From positions 372,001-436,000 of the forward strand of contig NZ_CP033831.1 in NCBI RefSeq assembly GCF_003812745.1: 64,000 bases of DNA, read 5' to 3'. Of the stretch, positions 43,579 through 54,678 are shown piece after piece. The notes under the pieces are model-generated. The model did not search any database. It saw only the letters and a list, made by a program, of their open reading frames with translations, and was not told where the DNA came from. Position 1 is the stretch's first letter, and each line of letters begins with the position of its first letter. The position numbers and the translations under genes were made by a program. This DNA is from Serratia sp. FDAARGOS_506 (GTDB taxonomy: Bacteria > Pseudomonadota > Gammaproteobacteria > Enterobacterales > Enterobacteriaceae).

Positions 43579-44961
43579 ATGTCTTATCGCAGCAAAGTGG
43601 CAATCGTCTATCTGCTCGGCTTTTTCGTCGATCTGATCAATATGTTTATCGCCAACGTCGCCTACCCCGCCATCGGCCAGGCGATGCGGGTGTCGGTCAG
43701 CCAACTGGCGTGGGTCAGCAACGGCTATATTCTCGGCCTGACGCTGGTGATCCCCCTCAGCGCCTGGCTGGCGCAGCGCATCGGCGGGCGGCGGGTGTTC
43801 CTGCTGTCGCTGGCGCTGTTCATGCTGGCTACCCTCGGCGCGGGTAACGCCGACAGCATCGGTGCGCTGATCGGCTGGCGCACCCTGCAGGGCATGGGCG
43901 GCGGTTTGCTGATCCCCATCGGCCAAACGCTGACCTACCAGCTGTACCGTAGCCATGAACGCGCCGGACTGTCGGCGGCCATCATGCTGGTGGGGCTGCT
44001 GGCCCCGGCGCTGTCACCGGCGCTGGGCGGCTGGCTCGTCGATCGGCTGGACTGGCGCTGGGTGTTTTTCGCTAACCTGCCGCTGGCGGCTCTGGCGCTG
44101 GCGCTGGCGGCGCTGTGGCTGCGCGCGGAAACGTCGACGGCGGTGCGTAAACCGCTCGACGGCAAAGGACTGCTGAGCGCCTGCGCGGCGTTGACGCTGC
44201 TGCTGCTCGGCCTGACCCGGCTGAGCGAGGCCGGTCATCAGGCTTCCGGCGCGGCGCTGCTGGCCGCCGGCCTGCTGGTGCTGGCCTATTATCTGCGCCA
44301 TAGCCTGCGCACCCCGCAGCCGCTGCTGAACCTGCGGCTGGTCGCCGATCCGCTGCTGCGCAACGCCATGGCGGTTTATTTGTGCATTCCCGGCCTGTTC
44401 ATCGGCGTCAGCCTGGTGGCGATGCTGTATCTGCAAAACCAGCTGGGGATGCCCGCCGCCCAGGTCGGCGGCCTGATGCTGCCCTGGGCGCTGGCGTCGT
44501 TCCTGGCAATCACGCTGACCGGCAAAACCTTTAATCGCCTCGGCCCACGGCCGCTGCTGATCGCCGGCTGCCTGTTGCAAGGTGCCGGCATGCTGACGCT
44601 GGCGCAGATCGATCTGGCCGGCCAGCACGCATTGCAGATCGCCGCCTTCGCCCTGATGGGGTTTGGCGGCAGCCTGTGCAGCAGCACGGCGCAGAGCAGC
44701 GCGTTCCTGCAGATCCCCGACGCTCAGCTGGCGGACGCCAGCGCGCTGTGGAACATCAACCGCCAGCTCAGTTTCTGCCTCGGCGTGGCGCTGCTCAGCC
44801 TGCTGCTGAATCTGCTGCTGGCCGGGCTGCCGCCCGCAGCGGCCTACCGCACCTGCTTCATTCTGGCGGGCGCCAGCGTATTTATTCCGCTGCTACTGTG
44901 CCTGCGCCTCGCCAACCGCGCCATCGTGCGCCAACTCAACGCTCAACAGGATGCTTTATGA
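43579..44961 (+). CDS. DHA2-family MFS drug exporter
   Basis: A 460-aa protein with about 14 helices (EmrB/QacA type). It shows FVDLINMFIANVAYPAIGQAM, the motif C-like GLLAPALSPALGGWLVDRLDWRWVFFANLP and GRTLQGMGGG-like WRTLQGMGGGLLIPIGQTL. Such proteins export drugs or toxic metabolites with protons. The start at 43579 follows GGAGG. Its stop overlaps the NTF2-like gene start as ATGA. It is divergent from its likely LysR regulator. Confidence 0.88.
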   Translation: MSYRSKVAIVYLLGFFVDLINMFIANVAYPAIGQAMRVSVSQLAWVSNGYILGLTLVIPLSAWLAQRIGGRRVFLLSLALFMLATLGAGNADSIGALIGWRTLQGMGGGLLIPIGQTLTYQLYRSHERAGLSAAIMLVGLLAPALSPALGGWLVDRLDWRWVFFANLPLAALALALAALWLRAETSTAVRKPLDGKGLLSACAALTLLLLGLTRLSEAGHQASGAALLAAGLLVLAYYLRHSLRTPQPLLNLRLVADPLLRNAMAVYLCIPGLFIGVSLVAMLYLQNQLGMPAAQVGGLMLPWALASFLAITLTGKTFNRLGPRPLLIAGCLLQGAGMLTLAQIDLAGQHALQIAAFALMGFGGSLCSSTAQSSAFLQIPDAQLADASALWNINRQLSFCLGVALLSLLLNLLLAGLPPAAAYRTCFILAGASVFIPLLLCLRLANRAIVRQLNAQQDAL

Positions 44962-45338
44962 ACCCGTACTTTACCGAAGTGATCGACGCCCACATCGCCA
45001 TTGAACGCTGGCTGGGCAAAGGGGCTGGAGAAGAACAGGCGCTGCTGGCGCGCTTTACGCCGGATTTCAGCATGATCGCACTGAGCGGCGCCCCGCTGGA
45101 TTTTGCCGCACTGTGCGCCTTTTTCCGCGCGCATCGCGCTGCCAAACCGGGATTGAAAATCGAGATAGAAGAGATGAAGCTGGTGGCCGAATGGCCGACG
45201 GGCGCGGTAGTCAGCTACCGGGAAAAGCAGAGCCTGCCAGGGCAAAGCGCCACGCTGCGCTACTCCACGGTGGTGTTTGAACGTCAGCCCAGCGCGCTCA
45301 GCTGGCGGCATTTGCACGAAACCGCCGCCGCGCAATAA
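44958..45338 (+). CDS. NTF2/SnoaL-like protein (DUF4440 type)
   Basis: A 126-aa protein: MNPYFTEVIDAHIAIERWLGKG, LLARFTPDFSMIALSGAPLDFAALCAFFRAHR and SYREKQSLPG, then WRHLHETAAA. It fits the cystatin/NTF2-like cone fold of DUF4440, often of unknown function. It is translationally coupled to the exporter (ATGA overlap), so it may act on the same compound. Confidence 0.72.
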   Translation: MNPYFTEVIDAHIAIERWLGKGAGEEQALLARFTPDFSMIALSGAPLDFAALCAFFRAHRAAKPGLKIEIEEMKLVAEWPTGAVVSYREKQSLPGQSATLRYSTVVFERQPSALSWRHLHETAAAQ

Positions 45339-45437
45339 TTACAGAAAGCTGCCAGCCAAAAACAGTTCCCAACCGACGATCACCCCGCACAGGGTTACCG
45401 CACTGAAAATGACTTCAAACAGATAGCGATTGATCAT
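45339..45437 (-). CDS. ydgU: YdgU-like 32-aa membrane peptide
   Basis: A 32-residue open frame below usual gene-finding size: MINRYLFEVIFSAVTLCGVI then VGWELFLAGSFL, one hydrophobic helix after a charged start. E. coli carries ydgU (about 27 aa, with a similar MxRYxFEFI start) directly downstream of asr, and this gene stands at the same place behind asr. TTGAGGCGA can act as ribosome site. A terminator lies between asr and it, so read-through or another promoter is needed. Confidence 0.68.
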   Translation of the reverse strand: MINRYLFEVIFSAVTLCGVIVGWELFLAGSFL

Positions 45438-45454
45438 CGTTCGTCGCCTCAAAA

Positions 45455-45480
45455 GAAGACACCCGGAAGAACCGGGTGTC
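45455..45480 (-). terminator. terminator after asr
   Basis: The 9-bp stem GACACCCGG / CCGGGTGTC (45459-45467, 45472-45480) is followed on the minus strand by TTCTTTTGA. It lies between the asr stop and the ydgU-like gene. Confidence 0.75.
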
Positions 45481-45533
45481 TGGAGTACGGGCTGGAGAGT
45501 GCGGAACCTCTCGGTTCCGCAAACATCACTTAA

Positions 45534-45884
45534 TTAAGCTTTTTTACCGGCTTTTTTGTGGTGTTTTTTAGCGGCCTGAGCTTTCTGCACTGGCGCTTTT
45601 TTGTGGTGTTTTTTAGCAGCCTGGGCTTTCTGAGCTGGCGCTTTTTTGTGGTGCTTTTTAGCGGCCTGAGCTTTCTGGGCTGGCGCTTTTTTGTGGTGCT
45701 TAGCTTTCTTGTGGTGCGTTGCTTTAGCTGGCGCTTTTTCAGCAGCAGCCGCTGGCGCAGCGGTAGTGGTGGTCGCAGCTGGCGCGGTGGTGGTAGCCGG
45801 AGCAGTAGCTGCAGTATCAGCAGCGAAAGCAACAGAAGACAGACCCATAGTGGCAGCAACGATCAGCGCTAATACTTTTTTCAT
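45534..45884 (-). CDS. asr: acid shock protein Asr
   Basis: A 116-aa exported protein. A signal peptide ([21 protein letters not shown]) precedes a Thr/Ala/Pro region, then a lysine/histidine-rich half in which [15 protein letters not shown]-type units of 15 residues repeat three times. In E. coli Asr is a periplasmic protein strongly induced at low pH and processed to a basic fragment. An RstA-like box is upstream, in accord with RstAB control. Confidence 0.95.
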   Translation of the reverse strand: MKKVLALIVAATMGLSSVAFAADTAATAPATTTAPAATTTTAAPAAAAEKAPAKATHHKKAKHHKKAPAQKAQAAKKHHKKAPAQKAQAAKKHHKKAPVQKAQAAKKHHKKAGKKA

Positions 45885-45986
45885 CTTTAAATCCTCAGAG
45901 TGTTGTTTCGGTAAGCTCCGGTGGAGCCGTTGAAACAGATACTAGTGGAATCAAACCGCCGTTTCCGTGAGTGATTGGTTTCGCCG

Positions 45987-46000
45987 AGTAACCAAATGTA
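45987..46000 (-). promoter_or_regulatory. RstA box upstream of asr
   Basis: Minus strand TACATTTGGTTACT matches the RstA consensus TACATNTNGTTACA at 11 of the 12 fixed positions, about 103 bases before the asr start codon. A TAGTAT at about 45946-45941 may be the -10. Confidence 0.75.
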
Positions 46001-46084
46001 CAACGTTTGTGAACGGCGCTTGTGAACCGCATCGGCGGGTATATGCTGAAGGAAGACGCCCCTCGGTACAGGCTCGCTCACGCT

Positions 46085-47059
46085 ATGAAAACCGTCTCGC
46101 TGAAACACGCGCCGGGCCGCTACGCCGGTCTGGCCCTCGCCGGTCTGCTGCTGCTGACGCTGCTCTACCTGTTCGTGCAGCACTGGGCCGAGTTTGTGCA
46201 GTATTGCATCAACTTCCAGATTTACATGCACCGCTATCTGGTGCTCTACCTGCTGCAGCAGCGCAACCAGCAATACAGCGGCGGGCTGATGCTGACGCTG
46301 GCCAGTTTCGCTTACGGCTTCCTGCACTCCATCGGCCCCGGGCACGGCAAGTTCGTCATCACCACTTATCTGGCCACCCACCGCGAACGGCTGAACGCCA
46401 GCCGGGCGATCACCCTGCTGGGCAGCCTGATGCAAGGCGTGGTCGCCATTGTGTTCGTGGTGGTGCTGGCGGTGGCGCTCAACCTGTCGATGGGCGATCT
46501 CAGCCTCAGCCGTTATTGGGTGGAAAAAGGCAGTGCGGTCTTCATCGCCGCCTTCGGCCTGATGGTGATCCTGCGCGCCAGCGGCTGGCGCTGGCGTCGG
46601 CGCCGCGCACCGGTCATTCAGGCGCTGCACCCGGCGGAGCACACGCATAGCGCGGCGTGCGAGTGCGGCCACCGGCATCAGCCCAGCGCGGCCGAACTGA
46701 CCGGCGGCTGGCGCAACGCGCTGTGGCTGATCGTCTCCATCGGTATTCGTCCGTGCAGCGGCGCCATCCTGATTCTGGTGTTCGCCAACGCCATCGGCAT
46801 GTTCACCTGGGGCGTGATCTCCGCCATGAGCATGGCGCTGGGCACCGGGCTGTCGATCATGATCCTCGCCACGCTGGTGCATCACGCCCGCGAGCGCTTT
46901 CTGGCCCAGCAACCCGGCCTGACGGGCTACTATCTGGCACAGGCGTCGCGTATCGCCGTGATGCTCGGTGGCGTGATCCTGATCCTGTTCGCGCTGGTGT
47001 TGTTCAATTCGGTGATCCCGGTCAGCGCCAACGGCGATTTTATCGCCGCCGGCTGCTAA
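46085..47059 (+). CDS. NicO-family nickel/cobalt transporter
   Basis: A 324-aa membrane protein: SFAYGFLHSIGPGHGKFVITTYLATHRERL (the HSxGPGHGK motif of RcnA/NicO), RALRSRL-like helices, a cytoplasmic histidine stretch (HPAEHTHSAACECGHRHQ) and IGIRPCSGAILILVFANAIG. It moves Ni2+ or Co2+ or a related metal (ZevB-like proteins are implicated in zinc). The start is uncertain: ATG 46085 gives a normal N-terminus; ATG 46043 is an alternative. Neither has a strong ribosome site. Confidence 0.87.
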   Translation: MKTVSLKHAPGRYAGLALAGLLLLTLLYLFVQHWAEFVQYCINFQIYMHRYLVLYLLQQRNQQYSGGLMLTLASFAYGFLHSIGPGHGKFVITTYLATHRERLNASRAITLLGSLMQGVVAIVFVVVLAVALNLSMGDLSLSRYWVEKGSAVFIAAFGLMVILRASGWRWRRRRAPVIQALHPAEHTHSAACECGHRHQPSAAELTGGWRNALWLIVSIGIRPCSGAILILVFANAIGMFTWGVISAMSMALGTGLSIMILATLVHHARERFLAQQPGLTGYYLAQASRIAVMLGGVILILFALVLFNSVIPVSANGDFIAAGC

Positions 47060-47151
47060 CGCCGGTGAAATCATCGTTTTTTTGCGTGATCGACCACACA
47101 AATCTCGGCATGGTCTACACTTAAAAGACATGTGTCGAAATGGAGAGCTGA

Positions 47152-47460
47152 ATGTTTAAAAAAGCGGAAAGAACAGAACGCGACATCGATCAGGACGTCA
47201 CTCTGTTGGCCGATACGCTGGATGAAGTGTTGCGCGAGTCCGGTGACAAGACCAAAGAGGAACTGAAAGAGCTGCACAGCAAGGCGAAAGGCGTGCTGCG
47301 CGACGCCCGGGCGCGGTTCAATGGCTCCACCAGTCTGACACAGCATGCGCGCGACGCGGTCGATCAAGCCGACAGCTATGTGCGTGACAAACCTTGGCAG
47401 GGCGTAGGGATCGGTGCCGCCGTCGGCATCGTGCTCGGCGTGCTGCTGGCCCGGCGTTAA
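47152..47460 (+). CDS. ygaM: YgaM-like DUF883 membrane-anchored ribosome-binding protein
   Basis: A 102-aa tail-anchored protein of the ElaB/YqjD/YgaM family: a coiled-coil body (DIDQDVTLLADTLDEVLRES, KEELKELHSKAKGVLRDAR) and a C-terminal helix with GIGAAVGIVLGVLLARR. YqjD and ElaB bind ribosomes at the membrane in stationary phase; the same is possible here. The location near ygaC and nrdH supports the YgaM name. Confidence 0.87.
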   Translation: MFKKAERTERDIDQDVTLLADTLDEVLRESGDKTKEELKELHSKAKGVLRDARARFNGSTSLTQHARDAVDQADSYVRDKPWQGVGIGAAVGIVLGVLLARR

Positions 47461-47498
47461 CACCCCTGCAGTCATAAAGATAAAACAGATGTGCGTCT

Positions 47499-47523
47499 GG
47501 CCCGCGGAAATCGCGGGCCGTTT
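47499..47523. terminator. terminator between ygaM and the MocR gene
   Basis: The 8-bp stem GGCCCGCG / CGCGGGCC with a 5-base loop, followed by GTTTAATT on the plus strand, lies between two converging genes. Confidence 0.75.
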
Positions 47524-48955
47524 AATTGAGGCGTTTGAACAGCTGCGCCAGCCCCTGCACCGCCCGCTCCGTCTCCTCTCGCCGGCTGAAATTGGCGAAC
47601 CCCAACAGTAACCCTTGCCCCGCCGGATGATCGATTCGCCAGTCCGACAACGCCTGCGCCGCCAGCCCCTGTTGCCACGCTTGTGTCGCCAACGGCGAAT
47701 CCGACAGCCCGTCATGCAACCGAGCCAATAGCTGAATGCCGCCCTGCTGCGGCACCACCGTCAGCCACGCCCCCAGCTGCCGTTCCAGCGCCTGCATCAA
47801 CCACTCGCGCCGCTGGCGGTACAGCGGCCGCATGCGTTTCAGGTGGCGGTAGAAATGCCCTTGCCGGATGAAATCGGCCACGCCGGCCTGCAGCAGCGGT
47901 GGGCAGCCGCAGCCGCGCAGCCGGCTGCTGCGCGCAAACGCCTCCGTCAAACCGGCGGGCACCACCAAATAAGCCATGCGCAGCGCCGGGAACAGCGTTT
48001 TGCTGAAGGTCCCGGCGTACAATACCCGCCCCTGAACATCGAGGCTTTTCAACGGCGGTAGTGGCCGCCCGTGATAGCGAAATTCACTGTCGTAGTCATC
48101 TTCCAGGATCCAGGCCCCGCGCTGCTGCGCCCAGTCGAGCAGCGCCATCCGCCGCGCCAGGCTGAGCGAGACGCCGAGCGGGCTTTGATGGGTCGGCGTC
48201 ACCACCGCCAGTCGCGCCTCAGGCGCCGTCAGCATACCGGCGGCCACGTCCATGCCCTGTTCATCTACCGGCACGGCGACCGGCCTGACGCCGGCGGCCC
48301 GCAGCAGCGGCCGCGTGACCGGATAGCCCGGATCTTCGATCCATACCGCGTCGCCGGCATGCAACAGCGTCTCCACCACCCAGTCCAACAGCGCCGGATA
48401 ACCAGCGCAGAGGAAAACCTGCTCCGGCCTGCAGCTGATGCCGCGCGACAAATGCAGATAATGGGCGATCACCTCACGCAGCTCAGGCAGGCCGCCGGCC
48501 GGCGGCAGCGCCAGGGAAGCCACCGTGGAACCGCGCAGCTGGCGGGCGACAATGCGCTGCCATAGCGCCCGGGGAAACGCATCCAGCGCCGGCACGCCCA
48601 GCTGGAAAGGCTGCAGTATGCCCTGCGGCTGCAGCGGATCGGGCGCCATCACCGCCAGCGGCGGCACAGCGGATACCGCGCCCGGTGGCACGTGCGGCAG
48701 CTGCGGCGAGACATAAGTGCCCGCCTGCCCGCGGCTCTGCAAGAAACCTTCGGCAATAAGTTGCGCGTAGGCGCTTTCCACCGTGGCGCGCGCCACGCCC
48801 AGATCGCTCGCCAACCCGCGCACCGAGGGCAACCGGCTGCCCGCCACCAGGCTGCCCTGGGCGATGGCGTCTTTAATCCGCAGGTAAATCTGCCGGTACA
48901 GCGGTTCGGCAAGCCGGCTGTCCAGCCGCAGTGAGGTCAGGAAAGATGGCATCAT
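47522..48955 (-). CDS. MocR/PdxR-type GntR-aminotransferase regulator
   Basis: A 477-aa fusion. The N-terminal GntR winged helix (YLRIKDAIAQGSLVAGSRLPSVRGLASDLGVARATVESAYAQLIAEGFL) is joined to a type I aminotransferase-like domain with VWIEDPGYPVTRPLLRAAG and the PLP-lysine region LYAGTFSKTLFPALRMAYLV. Such regulators sense PLP or amines. It is divergent from the AhpD-like gene, its possible target. Confidence 0.9.
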   Translation of the reverse strand: MMPSFLTSLRLDSRLAEPLYRQIYLRIKDAIAQGSLVAGSRLPSVRGLASDLGVARATVESAYAQLIAEGFLQSRGQAGTYVSPQLPHVPPGAVSAVPPLAVMAPDPLQPQGILQPFQLGVPALDAFPRALWQRIVARQLRGSTVASLALPPAGGLPELREVIAHYLHLSRGISCRPEQVFLCAGYPALLDWVVETLLHAGDAVWIEDPGYPVTRPLLRAAGVRPVAVPVDEQGMDVAAGMLTAPEARLAVVTPTHQSPLGVSLSLARRMALLDWAQQRGAWILEDDYDSEFRYHGRPLPPLKSLDVQGRVLYAGTFSKTLFPALRMAYLVVPAGLTEAFARSSRLRGCGCPPLLQAGVADFIRQGHFYRHLKRMRPLYRQRREWLMQALERQLGAWLTVVPQQGGIQLLARLHDGLSDSPLATQAWQQGLAAQALSDWRIDHPAGQGLLLGFANFSRREETERAVQGLAQLFKRLN

Positions 48956-49050
48956 GGCCTGGTTAAATAATCATTTTATGGCCCTATAGCATAGACCATC
49001 AGGCCGCTAAAGTAGCGCCATGATTTCGTTACTACCGATTGAGGTTGACC

Positions 49051-49482
49051 ATGATTAAGCAACGTTTGAACTATGCCGAGCTGGCGCCCGCCCCGTACAA
49101 GAATATGGTAAGCGCGCTGATGGCGCTGGAGAAAGGTGCCCTGGACAAGGCGACCATCGAGTTGATGTTTATGCGCGTTTCGCAGATCAACGGCTGCGCC
49201 TACTGCCTGGATATGCACGGCAAAGCGCTGCGCGAAAGCGGCTTCAGCCATGCCAAGCTGGATACGCTGGCGGGCTGGCGCGTCAGCCATGAGTTCAGCG
49301 AGCGCGAACGCGCCGCGCTGGAATGGGCCGAGTCGGTGACGCTGATCGCCGCCACCGGCGCGCCGGACAGCGTTTTCGAGGCGCTGAAGGCGCACTTCAG
49401 CGATACCGAGATCGCCGATCTGACCTTCGCCATCAGCATCATGAACGCCTTCAACCGGCTGGCCGTCAGCATGCGCCAGTAA
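49051..49482 (+). CDS. AhpD/carboxymuconolactone decarboxylase-like protein
   Basis: A 143-aa protein with the redox pair in INGCAYCLDMHGKALRESG (CxxCxxxH), as in AhpD-like alkylhydroperoxidases, followed by WAESVTLIAATGAPDSVF and FAISIMNAFNRLAVS. It may reduce peroxides. The start at 49051 (MIKQRLNY) is preceded by GAGG. It is divergent from the MocR gene. Confidence 0.88.
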   Translation: MIKQRLNYAELAPAPYKNMVSALMALEKGALDKATIELMFMRVSQINGCAYCLDMHGKALRESGFSHAKLDTLAGWRVSHEFSERERAALEWAESVTLIAATGAPDSVFEALKAHFSDTEIADLTFAISIMNAFNRLAVSMRQ

Positions 49483-49493
49483 TGCACTCGCCT

Positions 49494-49516
49494 CCCCCCT
49501 CTTGACTCTGAGGGGG
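49494..49516 (+). terminator. hairpin after the AhpD-like gene
   Basis: CCCCCTC / GAGGGGG stem with an 8-base loop, followed by AATTT. The T run is short, so strength is uncertain. Confidence 0.5.
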
Positions 49517-49590
49517 AATTTCACACCCGCAAAAATTTTTTCCCTCGCCTTTTCCAGCCCCGGCGCGGCCTGCGCCTTCAACCTTACAAA

Positions 49591-49637
49591 ACACCATATA
49601 TAGCGTGGTTGATAAAATAAATATCAACATATAGTAT
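49591..49637 (+). promoter_or_regulatory. NrdR boxes and promoter of nrdHIEF
   Basis: ACACCATATATAGCGT (49591-49606) and TATCAACATATAGTAT (49622-49637) fit the NrdR box acaCwAtATaTwGtgt and start 31 bases apart, the usual in-phase spacing. Between and over them lies a promoter: -35 TTGATA (49609-49614), 17-base spacer, -10 TAGTAT (49632-49637). NrdR repression when (d)ATP is plentiful is expected. Confidence 0.85.
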
Positions 49638-49755
49638 TTTATAGGTCAACCGCAGGGAGTGTCGTTCGGTTGATAACGCCGTCAGAAACGCCAGGAACGA
49701 TGCTCCGTTATCTGACTTGTCCGCCTTTCCTTCGGCCTAAAGGTAAATGCGAATC

Positions 49756-49986
49756 ATGAGCATTATTATTTACAGTAAGCCGGACTGTGTCCAGTGCAAC
49801 GCCACCTATCGCGCATTTGATAAACAGGGGATTGATTATCAGGTGATCGATCTCACCCAGGATCAGCAGGCGCTGAACCACGTTAAATCCTTAGGTTATC
49901 AGCAAGTTCCGGTGATTATCGCCGGTGACGATCACTGGTCCGGGTTCCGGCCGGACAAAATCGGCGCGCTGGCGCTCACCTGCTGA
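49756..49986 (+). CDS. nrdH: glutaredoxin-like NrdH
   Basis: A 76-aa thioredoxin-fold protein. The CVQC active site (residues 11-14) and the WSGFRPDKI end are typical of NrdH, which reduces the class Ib reductase using thioredoxin reductase. The start at 49756 puts CVQC at the same distance as in E. coli. An in-frame ATG at 49747 is a possible alternative. First gene of nrdHIEF. Confidence 0.95.
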   Translation: MSIIIYSKPDCVQCNATYRAFDKQGIDYQVIDLTQDQQALNHVKSLGYQQVPVIIAGDDHWSGFRPDKIGALALTC

Positions 49987-49995
49987 GGCCCGCCG

Positions 49996-50381
49996 ATGAA
50001 TCCGCTGGTCTATTTCTCCAGCAGCTCGGAGAACACCCATCGATTCGTTGAGAAACTGGGCCTGCCGGCGATCCGCATTCCGATCGCCGGTGCCCGCAGC
50101 AAATTGCTGATGGAACAACCCTATATCTTGATCGTGCCCAGCTATGGCGGCGGCAGCGCCGTCGGCGCGGTGCCGATCCAGGTCATCCGCTTTCTCAACG
50201 TTCCGCAAAACCGTTCATACCTGCGCGGCGTCATCGCCGCCGGGAACACCAACTTCGGCGCAGCGTACGGCATCGCCGGCGACATCATCGCCAAAAAATG
50301 CCAGGTGCCTTTTTTGTACCGCTTCGAGCTGCTCGGCACCGCGCAAGACGTTGAAAACGTTCGACAGGGAGTAACCGCATT

Positions 50382-50400
<19 letters not shown>
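49996..50400 (+). CDS. nrdI: flavodoxin-like NrdI
   Basis: A 134-aa flavodoxin that supplies oxidant to assemble the dimanganese-tyrosyl radical of NrdF. The FMN phosphate loop is [24 protein letters not shown] and [13 protein letters not shown] are family motifs. It follows nrdH by 9 bases and overlaps nrdE by 19 bases. Confidence 0.96.
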
Positions 50401-53506
<3,106 letters not shown>

Positions 53507-53536
53507 GGGCTGGCTGGCCGTATCAGGAAAAGGCTT

Positions 53537-53575
53537 TCGCGGGAGTGCGACGTGTCGTGCTCCCGCGACTATGTG
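53537..53575. terminator. terminator after nrdF
   Basis: The 9-bp stem TCGCGGGAG / CTCCCGCGA (53537-53545, 53560-53568) with inner pairing, followed by CTATGTGTTTTG on the plus strand, lies between nrdF and the convergent DUF1289 gene. Confidence 0.65.
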
Positions 53576-53772
53576 TTTTGCTTGAAGGCCGCACGCAGCT
53601 CAAGCCGCCGCCAAATAGCGCGTTTCTCCTCGTCGCTGGCGCTCGGCCAGGCGGCGATCTCCGCCCGCGTGCGCCGACATCCCCGGCACCGCTGGGTTTC
53701 GTCGTCGATGCGGCACAGGCTGACACAGGGCGATCTCACGCCGTGCTGGAATTGCTGATTGTCGCCCACCAT
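53569..53772 (-). CDS. DUF1289 family protein
   Basis: A 67-aa protein with the DUF1289 cysteine pattern SPCVSLCRIDDETQRCRGCRRTRAEIAAW and WRRLELRAAFK (E. coli YdhL group). It may bind a metal or cluster. The function is unknown. A longer start is possible but the family length fits this one. Confidence 0.82.
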   Translation of the reverse strand: MVGDNQQFQHGVRSPCVSLCRIDDETQRCRGCRRTRAEIAAWPSASDEEKRAIWRRLELRAAFKQNT

Positions 53773-53836
53773 AAACCGCCCTTGATGTGATGTGTACCGC
53801 CACAGGATACCCGATCCTGCGGCGGCGCGTCGTCAA

Positions 53837-54577
53837 TCAGATGATGCCGCCGTTGGCACGCAGGGTTTGGCCGTTGATCCAGCCGCCGTCGGCCCCGGCG
53901 AGGAACGCCACCGCCGCGGCGATATCTTCCGGCGTGCCCAGGCGCTCCAGCGGCGCCATCTTCGCCAGCCGCTCGATAAGCTCCGGGGTTTTACCATCGA
54001 GGAACAATCCGGTCGCGGTCGGCCCCGGCGCAACGGCGTTCACCGTGATATTGCGGCCGCGCAGCTCTTTTGCCAGCACGCTGGTCAACGCTTCGATCGC
54101 CGCCTTGCTGGCGGCATACATGCCGTACCCCGGCTGCAGCAGCCCCACCACGCTGGAGGAGAAGTTGATGATGCGGCCATTGTCGCGCAGGCGCTTCGCC
54201 GCTTCACGCATCGTGTTGAAGCTGCCTTTCAGGTTGATGTCAATCAGTCGATCCACGTCTTCATCACGCATGTCCGCCACCGGCGCCAGCGCCATTACCC
54301 CGGCGTTGTTGACCAGCACGTCGACACCGCCAAACGCCTGTTCGGCGCTGTCGAACAATCGGGAAACCGCTGCCGCATCGCTGACGTCGGCTTTGGCGCC
54401 GAGCGCGCGGCCGCCCGCCTGTTCTATCTTGCGCACCAGTTCATCGGCCGGCGCCGGGTTGCCTGAATAGTTGATGATGACGGTAAAACCGTCGGCGGCC
54501 AGACGCTCGGCAATGGCGGCGCCGATGCCGCGCGATGCGCCGGTGACGATGGCGACGCGTTGAGTGGCGTGCTGCAT
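53837..54577 (-). CDS. SDR-family oxidoreductase
   Basis: A 246-aa classical short-chain dehydrogenase. The NADP-binding motif GASRGIGAAIAERLA is near the N-terminus, NNAGVM follows, the catalytic Ser is in INFSSSVVGLLQ, and Tyr/Lys in YGMYAASKAAIEALT. PGPTATGLF is the C-terminal motif. It reduces or oxidises an unknown small molecule. The start at 54577 has AGGAGAG. The next gene is its divergent LysR regulator. Confidence 0.92.
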   Translation of the reverse strand: MQHATQRVAIVTGASRGIGAAIAERLAADGFTVIINYSGNPAPADELVRKIEQAGGRALGAKADVSDAAAVSRLFDSAEQAFGGVDVLVNNAGVMALAPVADMRDEDVDRLIDINLKGSFNTMREAAKRLRDNGRIINFSSSVVGLLQPGYGMYAASKAAIEALTSVLAKELRGRNITVNAVAPGPTATGLFLDGKTPELIERLAKMAPLERLGTPEDIAAAVAFLAGADGGWINGQTLRANGGII

Positions 54578-54678
54578 AAGTCTCTCCTGCTGGGTTAGTG
54601 AGTGGTCATCATGCACCTTTCGGCACGGCGAATAATCCCCTATTCTTCGTTATCACTATCCGAAATAAACGAACAATT

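Noticed and set aside
45540-45710. 45-bp repeats in asr as an independent repeat element
   Set aside because: They are the normal His/Lys repeat codons of the Asr protein.
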